From positions 42,693-106,692 of the forward strand of contig CAVVWN010000002.1 of assembly GCA_963752045.1 (NCBI GenBank): a DNA stretch of 64,000 nt, read 5' to 3'. Source of the stretch: DATKDF01 sp963752045 (GTDB lineage: Bacteria > Acidobacteriota > Vicinamibacteria > Vicinamibacterales > SCN-69-37). The notes below the pieces were generated by a model. That model saw only the letters and a program-made list of their open reading frames with translations, had not been told where the DNA came from and did no database searches. The position numbers were made by a program, and so were the translations under genes. Position 1 is the stretch's first letter. Every line of letters begins with the position of its first letter. This document shows, piece after piece, positions 36,980 through 46,669 of this stretch.

Positions 36980-38521
36980 ATGATTGCGCTTGACGGATCC
37001 TCACTGAGCCTGACCGATCTCGGCCGCATTGCCTTCGACGCGACACGCGTGACGATCGCGCCCGAGGCGGCCGCGCGCGTGGTCGCCTCGCGTGCCGTCG
37101 TCGACGCGCACGTCGAATCGGGCCGGCCGGTCTACGGCGTCAACACCGGCTTCGGCGCGCTCGCCGACGTGGCGATTCCGCGCAGCCAGGTCGCCGCGCT
37201 GCAACTGAATCTGCTGCGAAGCCACGCGGCAGGCGTCGGCGAGCCGCTTTCGGTACCGGCGGTGCGCGCGCTGATGGCGCTTCGCGCGAACGTGCTCGCC
37301 AAGGGCTTCTCGGGCATCCGGCTGGGCACGCTCGAGGCGCTCGTGGCGCTCCTCAACGCGGGCGTGCACCCGCGAGTGCCCGCCCGCGGCTCGGTCGGCG
37401 CAAGCGGCGACCTGGCACCGCTTGCGCACCTGGCCCTCGTCCTCGTCGGCGAGGGCGACGTGCTGAGTGGGGCCGAGCCTGGGTCGACCGGCTCGGCCAT
37501 CAGGGACAGTTCCGGCGGCGCGGCGCTCGAGCGCGCCGGCCTGCGGCCGGTCGCGCTCGAGGCGAAGGAGGGGCTCGCCCTCATCAACGGCACGCAGGCG
37601 AGCACGGCCGTGCTGGGCCTGGCCGTGCTCGAGGCGGGCCGCCTCGCGCGCGTCGCCGACATCGCGGCCGCGATGTCGATCGACGCGCTGCGGGGCTCGA
37701 TTCACCCGTTCGAGGCCCGCATCCACGCGGCCCGGCCGGTGCCCGGCCAGGCCGCGTCGGCCGCCAACCTGTCCCGTCTGGTCGGCGGCAGCAGCATCAA
37801 CCAGTCGCACGAGCTCTGCGGCAAGGTGCAGGACGCCTACGCGCTGCGGTGCGCGCCGCAGGTGCACGGCTCGATGCGCGAGGCGCTCGGCTTCGCCCGC
37901 CGGCTCGCCGAGATCGAGGCCAACGCCGCCACCGACAACCCGATGGTGTTCGCCGACACCGGCGAGATCGTCTCCGGCGGCAACTTCCACGGCGCGCCGG
38001 TCGCGCTCGCCGCCGACACGCTCGCCATCGGGCTGGCGCAGCTCGCCACGATCAGCGAGCGGCGCACCGACCGCCTGCTGACGGCCAGTGAGAGCGGACT
38101 GCCCGCGTTTCTCACGCGCACGTCCGGCCTGAGCTCCGGGCTGATGATGGCGCACGTGACGGCCGCGGCGCTCGTCTCCGAGATCAAGACGCTTGCGCAC
38201 CCGGCCGCGGCCGACACGATCCCGACTTCGGCCGGACGCGAGGACCACGTCAGCATGAGCATGGGCGCTGCGCTCAAGGTCTCGCGCGCGCTCGAACTCG
38301 CCCGCCTGGTCGTCGCGATCGAGCTCGTCGCGGCCTGCCAGGCGATCGATCTGCTCGCGCCGCTCGAGACGTCCGCGCCGCTCGCGCGCGTCCATCGCGC
38401 GATTCGCGAGCGGGTGCCTGTGCTCGGTGACGACCGGCCGCCGTCGCCGGACATCGAAGCCGTCGCCGCGCTCGTCGCGTCCGGCCGGCTCGAGGGAGTT
38501 TGCGATGTGGAACTCGAGTGA
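36980..38521 (+). CDS. hutH: Histidine ammonia-lyase
   Basis: 513 residues. The MIO cofactor forms from A141-S142-G143 in RGSVGASGDLAPLAH. VYGVNTGFGALADV, NGTQAST and the C-terminal SAGREDHVSMS are diagnostic. It converts histidine to urocanate, used by hutU downstream. ATG 36980 has no obvious alternative. First gene of hutH-hutU-ATPase. Confidence 0.95.
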   Translation: MIALDGSSLSLTDLGRIAFDATRVTIAPEAAARVVASRAVVDAHVESGRPVYGVNTGFGALADVAIPRSQVAALQLNLLRSHAAGVGEPLSVPAVRALMALRANVLAKGFSGIRLGTLEALVALLNAGVHPRVPARGSVGASGDLAPLAHLALVLVGEGDVLSGAEPGSTGSAIRDSSGGAALERAGLRPVALEAKEGLALINGTQASTAVLGLAVLEAGRLARVADIAAAMSIDALRGSIHPFEARIHAARPVPGQAASAANLSRLVGGSSINQSHELCGKVQDAYALRCAPQVHGSMREALGFARRLAEIEANAATDNPMVFADTGEIVSGGNFHGAPVALAADTLAIGLAQLATISERRTDRLLTASESGLPAFLTRTSGLSSGLMMAHVTAAALVSEIKTLAHPAAADTIPTSAGREDHVSMSMGAALKVSRALELARLVVAIELVAACQAIDLLAPLETSAPLARVHRAIRERVPVLGDDRPPSPDIEAVAALVASGRLEGVCDVELE

Positions 38522-38614
38522 CTTGTCAATCGTTGACACGACTCGACGCCGTTCTTTAGAGTGGCCCCTTCCCCGGCACGCGACGCGCGCAACCGCCCGT
38601 GCCGCCGACCGCTC

Positions 38615-40287
38615 ATGAGCCTCGCCACTCGCGTCATTCGTGCCCCGCGCGGAACGACCTTGTCGTGCAAGGGCTGGCCGCAGGAAGCCGCGCTGCGCAT
38701 GCTCATGAACAACCTCGACCCGGACGTGGCCGAACGGCCCGCCGATCTGGTCGTCTACGGCGGCTCCGGCCGCGCGGCGCGCAGCTGGGAGGCCTTCGAC
38801 GCGATCGTCGCCGCCCTGCGCGACCTCGAACACGACGAGACGCTGCTCGTGCAGTCGGGCAAGCCCGTCGGCGTCTTCCGCACGCACCCCTGGGCGCCGC
38901 GCGTGCTCATCGCCAACGCGCTCCTCGTGCCGGCCTGGGCCAACTGGCAGACGTTCCGCGACCTCGAAGACCGCGGGTTGACGATGTTCGGGCAGATGAC
39001 GGCCGGGTCGTGGATCTACATCGGCACGCAGGGCATCCTGCAGGGCACCTACGAGACGCTCGCGGCCGTCGCCCGGCGCCATTTCGGGGGATCGCTCCGC
39101 GGCACGCTCACCGTCACGGCCGGCCTTGGCGGCATGGGCGGCGCGCAGCCGCTCGCCGTCACCATGAACGAAGGCGTCGCGCTCGTGGTCGAGGTGGACC
39201 GGAGCCGGATCGAGCGCCGCCTGGCGACCCGGTATCTCGACGAGACGGCGCCGACGCTCGACGCCGCGCTCGAGCGCGTGGATGCGTGCCGCAGGCAGGG
39301 ACTTCCCCGCTCGATCGGTCTCGAGGCAACATCGCCGACGTGCTTCCCGAGCTCGTCGCCCGCGGCATCACCCCCGACGTGCTGACCGACCAGACCTCGG
39401 CGCACGACGCGCTGGCCGGCTACGTGCCGAACGGGATGACGTTCGAGGCGGCGCTCGCGCTCCGCAGGGCGGACCCGGACGAGTACGTGCGCCAGTCGAT
39501 GCGCACGATGGCGGCGCACGTCCGCGCCATGCTCGACCTCAAGGCCCGCGGGTCGGTGACGTTCGACTACGGCAACAACCTCCGCGCGCAGGCCGAGCAG
39601 GCCGGTGTGGCCAACGCGTTCGACATCCCCGGGTTCGTCCCGGAGTACGTGCGCCCGCTCTTCTGCGAAGGCAAGGGCCCGTTCCGCTGGGCGGCGCTCT
39701 CGGGCGACCCCGAGGACATCCGCGCGACCGACCGTCTCGCGCTCGAGATGTTCGCAGACGACGACGCGCTGTGCCGCTGGATCACGATGGCCGGCGAGCA
39801 GGTGGCGTTTCAAGGGCTGCCGGCGCGAATCTTCTGGCTCGGCTACGGCGAGCGCGCGCGCTTCGGCCTGGCGCTGAACGACCTCGTGCGGCGCGGCGTG
39901 GTCTCGGCGCCGATCGTCATCGGCCGCGACCACCTCGACACCGGCTCGGTGGCCTCGCCCAACCGCGAGACCGAGGGCATGCGTGACGGCAGCGACGCGA
40001 TTGCCGACTGGCCGGTGCTCAACGCCCTGCTCAACACGTCGTCGGGCGCCACCTGGGTTTCGGTGCACCACGGTGGCGGCGTCGGCATCGGCTATTCGCT
40101 TCACGCGGGCATGGTGATCGTGGCCGACGGCACGCGCGAAGCCGACGAGAAACTGCAGCGCGTGCTCACCTGCGACCCGGGAATCGGCGTCGTCCGGCAC
40201 GCCGACGCGGGATACCCGGAAGCCATTCGCACCGCGCGCGAGCGCGGCGTGCGCATGCCGATGGCGCGTGCGACGGAGCCGGAGTGA
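38615..40287 (+). CDS. hutU: Urocanate hydratase (one frameshift)
   Basis: About 557 residues. GLGGMGGAQPLAVTMNEG binds NAD, DQTSAHDALAGYVPNG and YGNNLRAQA are family marks. One base is missing near 39325, so that SIGLE and GNIADVLPELVARGITPDVL lie in different frames; adding one G restores the protein. It hydrates urocanate to imidazolonepropionate. hutI and hutG are not in the window. Confidence 0.88.
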
Positions 40288-41408
40288 TGATCACGCCGAG
40301 ACCGTCGGTCGAGCGCCGGGTGCTCGCGTCGCTCGACGCGGGCCGCATTCCCGTGCTGCTCGGCGGCTGCGGCAGCGGGCGTACGTCGCTGCTCCTGCAT
40401 CTCGAGTCCCGCCTCGGCCAGTCGCGAAGCCAGTACCTGGACCTCTCGGCCGCGGCCACGACGCCCGAGCGCTGCCTCCAGGCCGTGATCGAAGTCAGCC
40501 GCATTGGCGCGCCCGTTCCGCCGCCGGCGTCGGCCAGGGCCGCCTTCGACGGCCTCATCGACTTCTTCGACAGCGCGTCGGCCGGCTCGGCCGAGCCGTC
40601 CACGTTCCTGATTGACGAGTTTCACGACGTCCGTACCTTCGAGAACTTCCCGGGACTGCGGCACGTGCAGCGCGATTTCATCGCGCGGCTCTCCGACTCG
40701 CCCACCCGCTTCGCGCTGGCCTCACGCTTCACGTCGCGCGCCCATCGCCTGCTGCGCGACGCGCCGGCCCGCTTCGAGGTGATTCACGTTCCGCCGCTCG
40801 ACGTCGCCGAGGTGGCCGAGGCCTCCCGGCTCTTCAACGGCGCCTCCCGGGGCATCCCGCAGGACGTGGCCGGTCTGGTCGCCGGGCTCACGCAGGGCCG
40901 AACGGCCTACGTGCATCTGCTCCTGGCCGCCATGAACGGCTCGGGCCAGGCGCCCGATCCGGTCGGCGCGTTCGCCTCACTGCTCGCGCCGGGCGGCCGG
41001 CTCACCGCTCGGTGCCGCGAGAGCTACGACATGCGCCTCAACCGCGCGCGCGGTTTCGGCGCGCTCAAGGCGATCCTGGGCGTGCTGGCCGAAGCCGAGC
41101 CCTTGAACCTGACGGAGATCGCGCAGGCGCTCCACCGCACGCCGGGATCCACCAAGGACTATCTCTCGTGGCTCGAGGACGTCGACCTCATTGCCATGCG
41201 GAGCAAGCGCTACGTGTTCGAAGATCCGGTCCTTCGTTTGTACCTGAGGCTCCACGGCCGCCCCGTGCCCCCGACCGACGACGACATCGTCCGCGAAGTG
41301 TCGGGCTACGCGCGGTCCAAACTGCCCGCCGCGCCGGTCTCCGTTGCCGAAGCGGCCGACGGCCTGGCGGCGACGCCGGATCGATCGGGCATCATCGAAA
41401 TCGACTAG
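40287..41408 (+). CDS. P-loop ATPase of the archaeal-ATPase/STAND type
   Basis: 373 residues. Walker A is GGCGSGRTSLL, Walker B is TFLIDEFHD, and a sensor-like ALASRFTSRAHR follows. The C-terminal part contains a winged helix (LNLTEIAQALHRTPGSTKDYLSWLEDVDLI) then FEDPVLRLYLRLHG, as in pfam01637-like ATPases. ATG 40287 overlaps the hutU stop; GTG 40284 is an alternative. Co-transcription with hut genes suggests regulation, but the partner is unknown. Confidence 0.75.
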   Translation: MITPRPSVERRVLASLDAGRIPVLLGGCGSGRTSLLLHLESRLGQSRSQYLDLSAAATTPERCLQAVIEVSRIGAPVPPPASARAAFDGLIDFFDSASAGSAEPSTFLIDEFHDVRTFENFPGLRHVQRDFIARLSDSPTRFALASRFTSRAHRLLRDAPARFEVIHVPPLDVAEVAEASRLFNGASRGIPQDVAGLVAGLTQGRTAYVHLLLAAMNGSGQAPDPVGAFASLLAPGGRLTARCRESYDMRLNRARGFGALKAILGVLAEAEPLNLTEIAQALHRTPGSTKDYLSWLEDVDLIAMRSKRYVFEDPVLRLYLRLHGRPVPPTDDDIVREVSGYARSKLPAAPVSVAEAADGLAATPDRSGIIEID

Positions 41409-41415
41409 AGGATCA

Positions 41416-41497
41416 GGGGACAGGTCTCGCCTGCGCGAGCAAGACCCGTCCCCCTACTTGGGTCATGCGCAGGGCGGACTGAACTGCAGTCCGCCCT
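41416..41497. terminator. Tandem hairpins between convergent genes
   Basis: Hairpin 1 (41416-41453) pairs GGGGAC-a-GGTCT with AGACC-c-GTCCCC. Hairpin 2 (41471-41497) pairs AGGGCGGACT with AGTCCGCCCT across seven bases and overlaps the RNase III stop. No T tract. Likely a bidirectional terminator or dispersed palindrome. Confidence 0.5.
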
Positions 41498-42488
41498 ACG
41501 CGTCGTCGGCCTCTGGCGCAGCCGCGGGCGTGTCGAACGACGCGAGCGCGGCGCGCGCCGCCTGCTGTTCGGCGTCCTTCTTCGACCGGCCCGAGGCGCG
41601 GGACACGGGTTGGCCGCCCACGAGCACCTCCACTTCGAACCGCTTCCGGTGGTCGGGCCCTTCGGCACGGGCCAGCCGGTAGGTCGGCAGGCCACGTCCT
41701 TCCGCCTGCAACCGCTCCTGGAGCGCAGACTTCCAGTCCTCCGTGAAGGAGGCCTCCGCCGCGCGCTCCCCGGCCCCGGCGATGAGCGGGCCGAAGTGCG
41801 ACAGGATGAAGGCTCGTGCCGCATCGACACCGCCGTCGAGGTAGATGGCGGCAATCAGCGCCTCGTAGCTGTCGGCCAGGATCGCGTGCTTGCGCCGGCC
41901 GCCGGTCTTCTCTTCCCCGCGACCGAGGAACACGTACCGCCCGAGGTCGATGTCGGCCGCCAGCCGGGCGAGCGACGCCGACGAGACGATGCCGGCCTTC
42001 ACCTTCGACTTGTACCCTTCGGAATGCGTGGGGAACCGATGGAACAGCATGTCGGCGATGACGAACCCCAGGATGGCGTCGCCCAGAAACTCCATCGACT
42101 CGTTGTCGATGACGCCGCCCGACGCATCTTCGTGCGCGCGCGATCGGTGCGTGAGCGCGTGCTCGAGCAGGCCCAGATCGCTGAAACGGTAGCCGATGCG
42201 CTCCTCGAGCGGACCGAGGTCCTCGCTGAGGCGCCGGACCTCGGCGGCGGCCGCTTCGTCGAGATGGCTGGCGATGAGATCGCGCGCGCGCGCCGCAGCG
42301 GTCGCGGCGACGGCCACGCGGAACTCCGCCTGCCCGAACCGCATCGGAAACACGGATGGCGCGAGCGCCGATCCCACCACGGCCTCGATGCCGTGCGCGG
42401 CGAGCAGGCCGCGCACCACCTCCACCTCGATCGACGAGTGACTGCGGAAGATGTCCACGGGCGGTCCGGCCTGCCGCCCGGCCGTCAT
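41496..42488 (-). CDS. rnc: Ribonuclease III with N-terminal DUF2007-like domain
   Basis: 330 residues, about 100 more than usual. Residues 10-75 (VDIFRSHSSIEVEVVRGLLAAHGIEAVV) look like a DUF2007 small alpha/beta domain. The RNase III domain follows (LLEHALTHRSRAHE, NESMEFLGDAILG, DSYEALIAAIYLDGG) and then a dsRNA-binding domain (DWKSALQERLQAEG ... SGRSKKDAEQQAARAAL). Catalytic acidic residues are present. ATG 42488 overlaps the stop of the SpoIIE gene (ATGA), so both are co-translated. The fusion is seen directly; its role is unknown. Confidence 0.9.
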   Translation of the reverse strand: MTAGRQAGPPVDIFRSHSSIEVEVVRGLLAAHGIEAVVGSALAPSVFPMRFGQAEFRVAVAATAAARARDLIASHLDEAAAAEVRRLSEDLGPLEERIGYRFSDLGLLEHALTHRSRAHEDASGGVIDNESMEFLGDAILGFVIADMLFHRFPTHSEGYKSKVKAGIVSSASLARLAADIDLGRYVFLGRGEEKTGGRRKHAILADSYEALIAAIYLDGGVDAARAFILSHFGPLIAGAGERAAEASFTEDWKSALQERLQAEGRGLPTYRLARAEGPDHRKRFEVEVLVGGQPVSRASGRSKKDAEQQAARAALASFDTPAAAPEADDA

Positions 42489-44500
42489 GCCGACCGCCTC
42501 GCGGCCCCGGCGCCCGCGATCTTGATGATGATCATCGTCATGTCGTCGTGGGGTTCGGCGTCGCCGACGAAGGCGCGCACGTCGCGAAGCACGCGCTCCC
42601 GGATGCCCGCCGCATCACGATCCTGCTGGGCCACGACGATACGGGCTAGCGCGGCATCGCCGAACAGCTCGCCGTCCGTGTCCATGGCCTCGGTGATCCC
42701 GTCCGTGTAGAGGACGAAGACGTCGCCGTCGGCGATGCGGCGCGTGTGTTCGGCCAGCAGTTCCGAGAACCGCTCGCTCGCGCCGGGCAGGCGCAGGCCG
42801 AGCACCATGCCTTCGGGCACGATGACCTGACTCTCGCCGCCCGACACGACGATGAGCGGCGTGTGCCCGGCCCGGGCGCAGGTCAGCGTGCCGGCGTCCA
42901 GATCGATGACGGCATAGGACATCGTGATGAAGCTGCGGTTGTCGAGGTGCCCCGCAAGCAACCGGTTCACCTCGATCAGCAGCTGTCGCGGCGAGCGCTC
43001 CTGCTGGCTGAGCGCGATCATCAGCCCCTTGAGCTCGGCCATGTACAGCGCGGCCGACGTGCCTTTGCCGGCCACGTCGGCGACGAGCACGCCGAGCTGG
43101 CGCGGTCCGAGCTGGAAGAAGTCGTAGTAGTCCCCGCCCACTTCCCGCGCCGGTTCGCAGAGCGCGGCGATCGTCAGGCCGTCGATCGCGGGCGGCTCGA
43201 CCGGCAGGAGCGACTGCTGGATCTCGCGGGCGATGCGCAGCTCGTCGTCGAGCCGCTGCTTCTCGCGCTGGACGTGGAGCAGATGCTCGATGCTCCCGCT
43301 CATCTTGTTGAACGAGTCGGCCAGCTCGCCCAGCTGGTCGGTCGAGTCGATGTTGATGCGGTGGGTGAAATCGCCCGAGCGCACCCGCTCGGTGCCCACG
43401 AACAGCTCGTGCACGGCCGACGTGATCGACCGCGCCAGCAGCACGCCGCCGACGAGCGCCGACCCCTGGATCACGAGGAAGAGCGAGCCGAGCAGCGCGA
43501 GGACGACGAGCAGGCCGGCGGCCGACGTGAATTGCGCGGGCTGCACGGACGCGACCTGCTCGTAGAGGCGGCCGACCGGCGCGTCGAGCCCCACGGCCAC
43601 ACGCAGCGCGCGGCCGGTCGTCCAGTCGGTGTAGTCCATGAACGCGACCGTCTGCCGGAACAGCTGGCCGACGCTGGCCGCGCGCTCGAGCGCCGGCGCG
43701 GCCATCGTGGCCCCCGCATCGAAGGCCAGGCTGCGGATGCGCGTGCCCCGCCGGGCGTCGATCCGCGTGACGAGGTCGGTGTCGACCGGCAGGTCGGCGA
43801 TGACGACGCGGCGCCCGTCGCCTGTCGGCACGGCCGCGCGGACGAGCAGGCCCGGTTCATCGCTGCCGTCCACGCGCACCTCGAGAACCCCGCTGAACCG
43901 CCGCGCGACGACGAGCCACGCGGGCACCGCATCGACGGGCGGCTGATGACGCCAGCTGCCGGCCGCGGTGACGCCGTCGGCTGCCCGGGCCGCCGGTGCG
44001 CCCTCCTGGCCGACCGGCAGCACCACGAGCGAGAGCGACGGGTACGTGGTCTGATGACCACCCAGCTTGCGCGCGAGCACGTTGGCCTCGCGCGCGCCGG
44101 GCTCGCCGAGCTCCGCACTGGTCGTCTCGGCAATCTGGGTGATGTCGTCGACGATGTCCTGGAATCCCTCGCGGAACATGTAGCCGGCCAGCGTCGTGTA
44201 GAGCACGACGCCGCCGGCGAGCGCAAACGCCAGGACGAGCACTACCGGCACGAACCCCAGGAACACGTACGAGAGGAAGAGCTTCCGGCGCACGCGCCAC
44301 AGGAACCGCTGCCGGCCGCGAACGAAGCCCAGTACGAGCAACCAGCCGGCGCCGACGACGAAGGCCCCGGCCAGCACCTTGCGGAAGAGCTCGACGAGGT
44401 CAGGCAGGACGACGAACTGCTGGATCACCACCAGCACGAGGAGGAGCGGTCCTGAGAGAATGACGAGGCGACCCGGGAGGGTCTCGAACAACCGTTTCAC
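42485..44500 (-). CDS. Membrane HAMP-SpoIIE (PP2C-type) phosphatase
   Basis: About 671 residues. Two N-terminal membrane segments, another at the start of a periplasmic sensor region, and one before a HAMP linker (SITSAVHELFVGTERVRSGDFTHRI). A short coiled coil then leads to the PP2C/SpoIIE domain (EVGGDYYDFFQL, VADVAGKGTSAALYM, LYTDGITEAMD, DDMTMIIIKI). It likely dephosphorylates an anti-anti-sigma factor as RsbU does; no partner is adjacent. GTG 44500 with AGGA upstream is preferred to TTG 44521. Confidence 0.88.
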   Translation of the reverse strand: MKRLFETLPGRLVILSGPLLLVLVVIQQFVVLPDLVELFRKVLAGAFVVGAGWLLVLGFVRGRQRFLWRVRRKLFLSYVFLGFVPVVLVLAFALAGGVVLYTTLAGYMFREGFQDIVDDITQIAETTSAELGEPGAREANVLARKLGGHQTTYPSLSLVVLPVGQEGAPAARAADGVTAAGSWRHQPPVDAVPAWLVVARRFSGVLEVRVDGSDEPGLLVRAAVPTGDGRRVVIADLPVDTDLVTRIDARRGTRIRSLAFDAGATMAAPALERAASVGQLFRQTVAFMDYTDWTTGRALRVAVGLDAPVGRLYEQVASVQPAQFTSAAGLLVVLALLGSLFLVIQGSALVGGVLLARSITSAVHELFVGTERVRSGDFTHRINIDSTDQLGELADSFNKMSGSIEHLLHVQREKQRLDDELRIAREIQQSLLPVEPPAIDGLTIAALCEPAREVGGDYYDFFQLGPRQLGVLVADVAGKGTSAALYMAELKGLMIALSQQERSPRQLLIEVNRLLAGHLDNRSFITMSYAVIDLDAGTLTCARAGHTPLIVVSGGESQVIVPEGMVLGLRLPGASERFSELLAEHTRRIADGDVFVLYTDGITEAMDTDGELFGDAALARIVVAQQDRDAAGIRERVLRDVRAFVGDAEPHDDMTMIIIKIAGAGAARRSA

Positions 44501-44560
44501 AAGGGTCCTGTGAAATTGCAAAAGGCATGATAACAGACTAGTCTTGAGGGCTGCGGCCGC

Positions 44561-45715
44561 ATGAAACTCACAAAGAAAGCACGATTCTCAACCATCTGCA
44601 TCCACGCCGGCCAGACGCCGGACCCGGGAACCGGCGCCATCATCACGCCGATCTTCCAGACGTCCACCTACGTGCAGGACGCGGTCGGGCAGCACAAGGG
44701 CTACGAGTACGCCCGCACGCAGAACCCGACGCGATCGGCGGTCGAAGCCAATCTGGCGGCGATCGAGGGCGGCAAGGCGGCCTTCGCCTACGCCTCGGGG
44801 ATGTCGGCCATCAACGCCATCGTCTCCCGGCTGTCGTCGGGCGACCACGTGATCGTCACCGACAACACGTACGGCGGCACGTTCCGCCTGTTCGACAAGG
44901 TGATGACGCGGTTCGGGCTGACGTTCAGCTTTGTCGACACGTCGAACCTCGACGCCGTCGCGGGCGCCTTCACGGACCGTACGAAGCTCGTCTTCATCGA
45001 GACACCGACCAACCCGGTGCTTCGGCTCACCGACATCGCCGCCGTGGCCCACGAGGCACACCGGCATGGCGCCACGCTCGTCGTCGACAACACGTTCGCC
45101 AGCCCCTGCCTGCAGCGCCCCATCGAGCTCGGCGCGGACCTCGTCATGCACAGCACGACGAAGTACCTCAACGGGCACAGCGACTCGATCGGCGGCGTCG
45201 TCGTCGCCACGCGTGACGAGGACATCGAGTGGCTGCGGTTCATCCAGAACTCGGCCGGCGCCATCCTGAGCCCGTTCGACTCGTGGCTGGTGCTGCGCGG
45301 CACGAAGACGCTGACGCTTCGGATGGCGCAGCACTCGGCGAACGGCCTGGGCCTGGCCACCTACCTCAGTGAGCACCCGAAGGTCACGCGCGTCATTTAC
45401 CCCGGCCTGCCGAGCCATCCGCAGCACGAGCTGGCCAGACGGCAGATGCCCAACGGCTGCGGCGGCATGCTGTCGTTCGAAGTGGCCTCTCCCGACGAGG
45501 CGAGGCGCGTGCTGAACCGGTTCAAGCTCATGGCGCTCGCCGAGAGTCTCGGCGGCGTCGAAACGCTCGTGTGCCACCCGGCGTCGATGACGCACGCCTC
45601 GGTGCCGCCCGAACGGCGGGCCGCCATCGGCCTCTCCGACAGCCTCATCCGAATCTCGGCCGGCATCGAGGACCTGGCCGATCTCACCGAAGACCTCGCT
45701 CAGGCACTCGACTGA
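44561..45715 (+). CDS. Trans-sulfuration enzyme, cystathionine gamma-synthase/lyase type
   Basis: 384 residues of the Cys/Met-metabolism PLP family. The Schiff-base Lys lies in HSTTKYLNGHSD; YARTQNPTRSAVEANLAAIEGG and GGMLSFEV are typical. The sequence fits both cystathionine gamma-synthase (MetB) and gamma-lyase; context does not decide. A weak promoter TTGCAA-17-TAGTCT (44517-44545) lies upstream. Divergent from the SpoIIE gene. Confidence 0.85.
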   Translation: MKLTKKARFSTICIHAGQTPDPGTGAIITPIFQTSTYVQDAVGQHKGYEYARTQNPTRSAVEANLAAIEGGKAAFAYASGMSAINAIVSRLSSGDHVIVTDNTYGGTFRLFDKVMTRFGLTFSFVDTSNLDAVAGAFTDRTKLVFIETPTNPVLRLTDIAAVAHEAHRHGATLVVDNTFASPCLQRPIELGADLVMHSTTKYLNGHSDSIGGVVVATRDEDIEWLRFIQNSAGAILSPFDSWLVLRGTKTLTLRMAQHSANGLGLATYLSEHPKVTRVIYPGLPSHPQHELARRQMPNGCGGMLSFEVASPDEARRVLNRFKLMALAESLGGVETLVCHPASMTHASVPPERRAAIGLSDSLIRISAGIEDLADLTEDLAQALD

Positions 45716-46332
45716 TGACCGCCGGCGGGTTGCTCGCGGCGCCGCGGCGCTGGGTCCGTTCGCTCTACGACTGGACGATGCACTGGGCCGACACGCGCTT
45801 TGCGCTGTCGGCGCTCTTCGTCATTGCGTTTGCCGAGTCGTCGTTCTTCCCGGTGCCGCCCGACGTGCTGCTCATCGCCATCGTCGCCGCCAACCCGGCC
45901 CGATGGCTCGTGGCTGGCACGCTGTGCACGGCCGGATCCGTCCTCGGCGCCCTTCTCGGCTACGTCATCGGACAGGCGTTCATGGCGACGGTGGGCCAAC
46001 CGATCGTGGATTTCTATGGGGCGCAGGCCGCGTGGGACGAAGTGGTGGCCCTCTACACCGGGACGTGGGGTGTGTGGTTCCTGGCGGCGGCGGCCTTCAC
46101 GCCGATCCCCTACAAGGTAGCCACGATTGCCGCCGGCGCGACGGGCATGCCCATCGTGCCGTTCGTCTTCGTGAGCGCGATCGGCAGAGCCGGCCGGTTC
46201 TTCCTGGTCGCCGGCCTGCTCCGCATGTTCGGCTCGCCGATCCGGACGTTCCTCGAGAAGCACTTCGACGCGATGGCCCTGCTCTTCGTCGCGCTGCTCG
46301 TGGGCGGGTTTCTGGTCATTCGCTGGCTATAG
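45715..46332 (+). CDS. DedA-family (YqaA-like) membrane protein
   Basis: 205 residues with about five hydrophobic segments. FAESSFFPVPPDVLLIAIVAANP and the re-entrant loop FTPIPYKVATIAAGATGMPIVPFVFVSAIGRAGRF are SNARE-associated/DedA hallmarks. Family members flip lipids such as undecaprenyl phosphate. ATG overlaps the previous stop, so the pair is co-translated. The stop abuts the second repeat element. Confidence 0.82.
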   Translation: MTAGGLLAAPRRWVRSLYDWTMHWADTRFALSALFVIAFAESSFFPVPPDVLLIAIVAANPARWLVAGTLCTAGSVLGALLGYVIGQAFMATVGQPIVDFYGAQAAWDEVVALYTGTWGVWFLAAAAFTPIPYKVATIAAGATGMPIVPFVFVSAIGRAGRFFLVAGLLRMFGSPIRTFLEKHFDAMALLFVALLVGGFLVIRWL

Positions 46333-46333
46333 T

Positions 46334-46380
46334 TCCCAGATCCCAGATTCCAGATTCCAGATCCCAGATCCCAGGTCCCA
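46334..46380. repeat. Heptamer array, 6.7 copies (GGGATCT family)
   Basis: Seven-base units TCCCAGA/TTCCAGA, the reverse complement of TCTGGGA/TCTGGAA, start two bases after the DedA-family stop. Same family as the array at 30886. Confidence 0.85.
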
Positions 46381-46388
46381 GTTGTTCG

Positions 46389-46651
46389 ACCGTGGAGACG
46401 TGGAGCCCGTGGAGGTGCGCCTCCGCCCCGTGTCGTCCACCGGTCGCCGTGGCCCCGTCGGGTTCGACCGGGCGCCGACGAGCCGCCCCGGACTGGGCCG
46501 GCCCCCCGGACTCGGCGGCTCATCGGCGCCCGGCCGAACCCGACGCCGGCGGCCGGAGGCCGCGCGAGCGCCGCTCGCGGCCACGGCGACCAAGCGCTGC
46601 AGCGGCTTGTGGTCGCCGGAGGTTCTCCATGAACTCCACGTTCTCAACGGT
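46389..46651 (-). repeat. 263-bp inverted-repeat element, copy 2 (inverted)
   Basis: The same length as copy 1 and about 90 percent identical by eye, in opposite orientation. Terminal repeats at 46389-46405 and 46634-46651; hairpin arms 46457-46487 and 46514-46544 with a 26-base loop. It fills the convergent gap between the DedA-family and cutA genes. Compared with copy 1, one C-G pair of the stem is T-A and one A-T pair is G-T. Confidence 0.8.
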
Positions 46652-46669
46652 GGTCTTTTCGTAGCAGAT

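Noticed and set aside
37001..39082. 693-codon open frame on the minus strand opposite hutH-hutU
   Set aside because: It is the antisense of strongly conserved genes; long antisense frames are expected at this G+C content. It has Arg/Gly-rich low-complexity content and no motifs.
42746..44455. 569-codon plus-strand frame opposite the SpoIIE phosphatase
   Set aside because: Composition is Arg/His/Asp-rich as in other antisense frames; the SpoIIE and HAMP motifs on the other strand are decisive.
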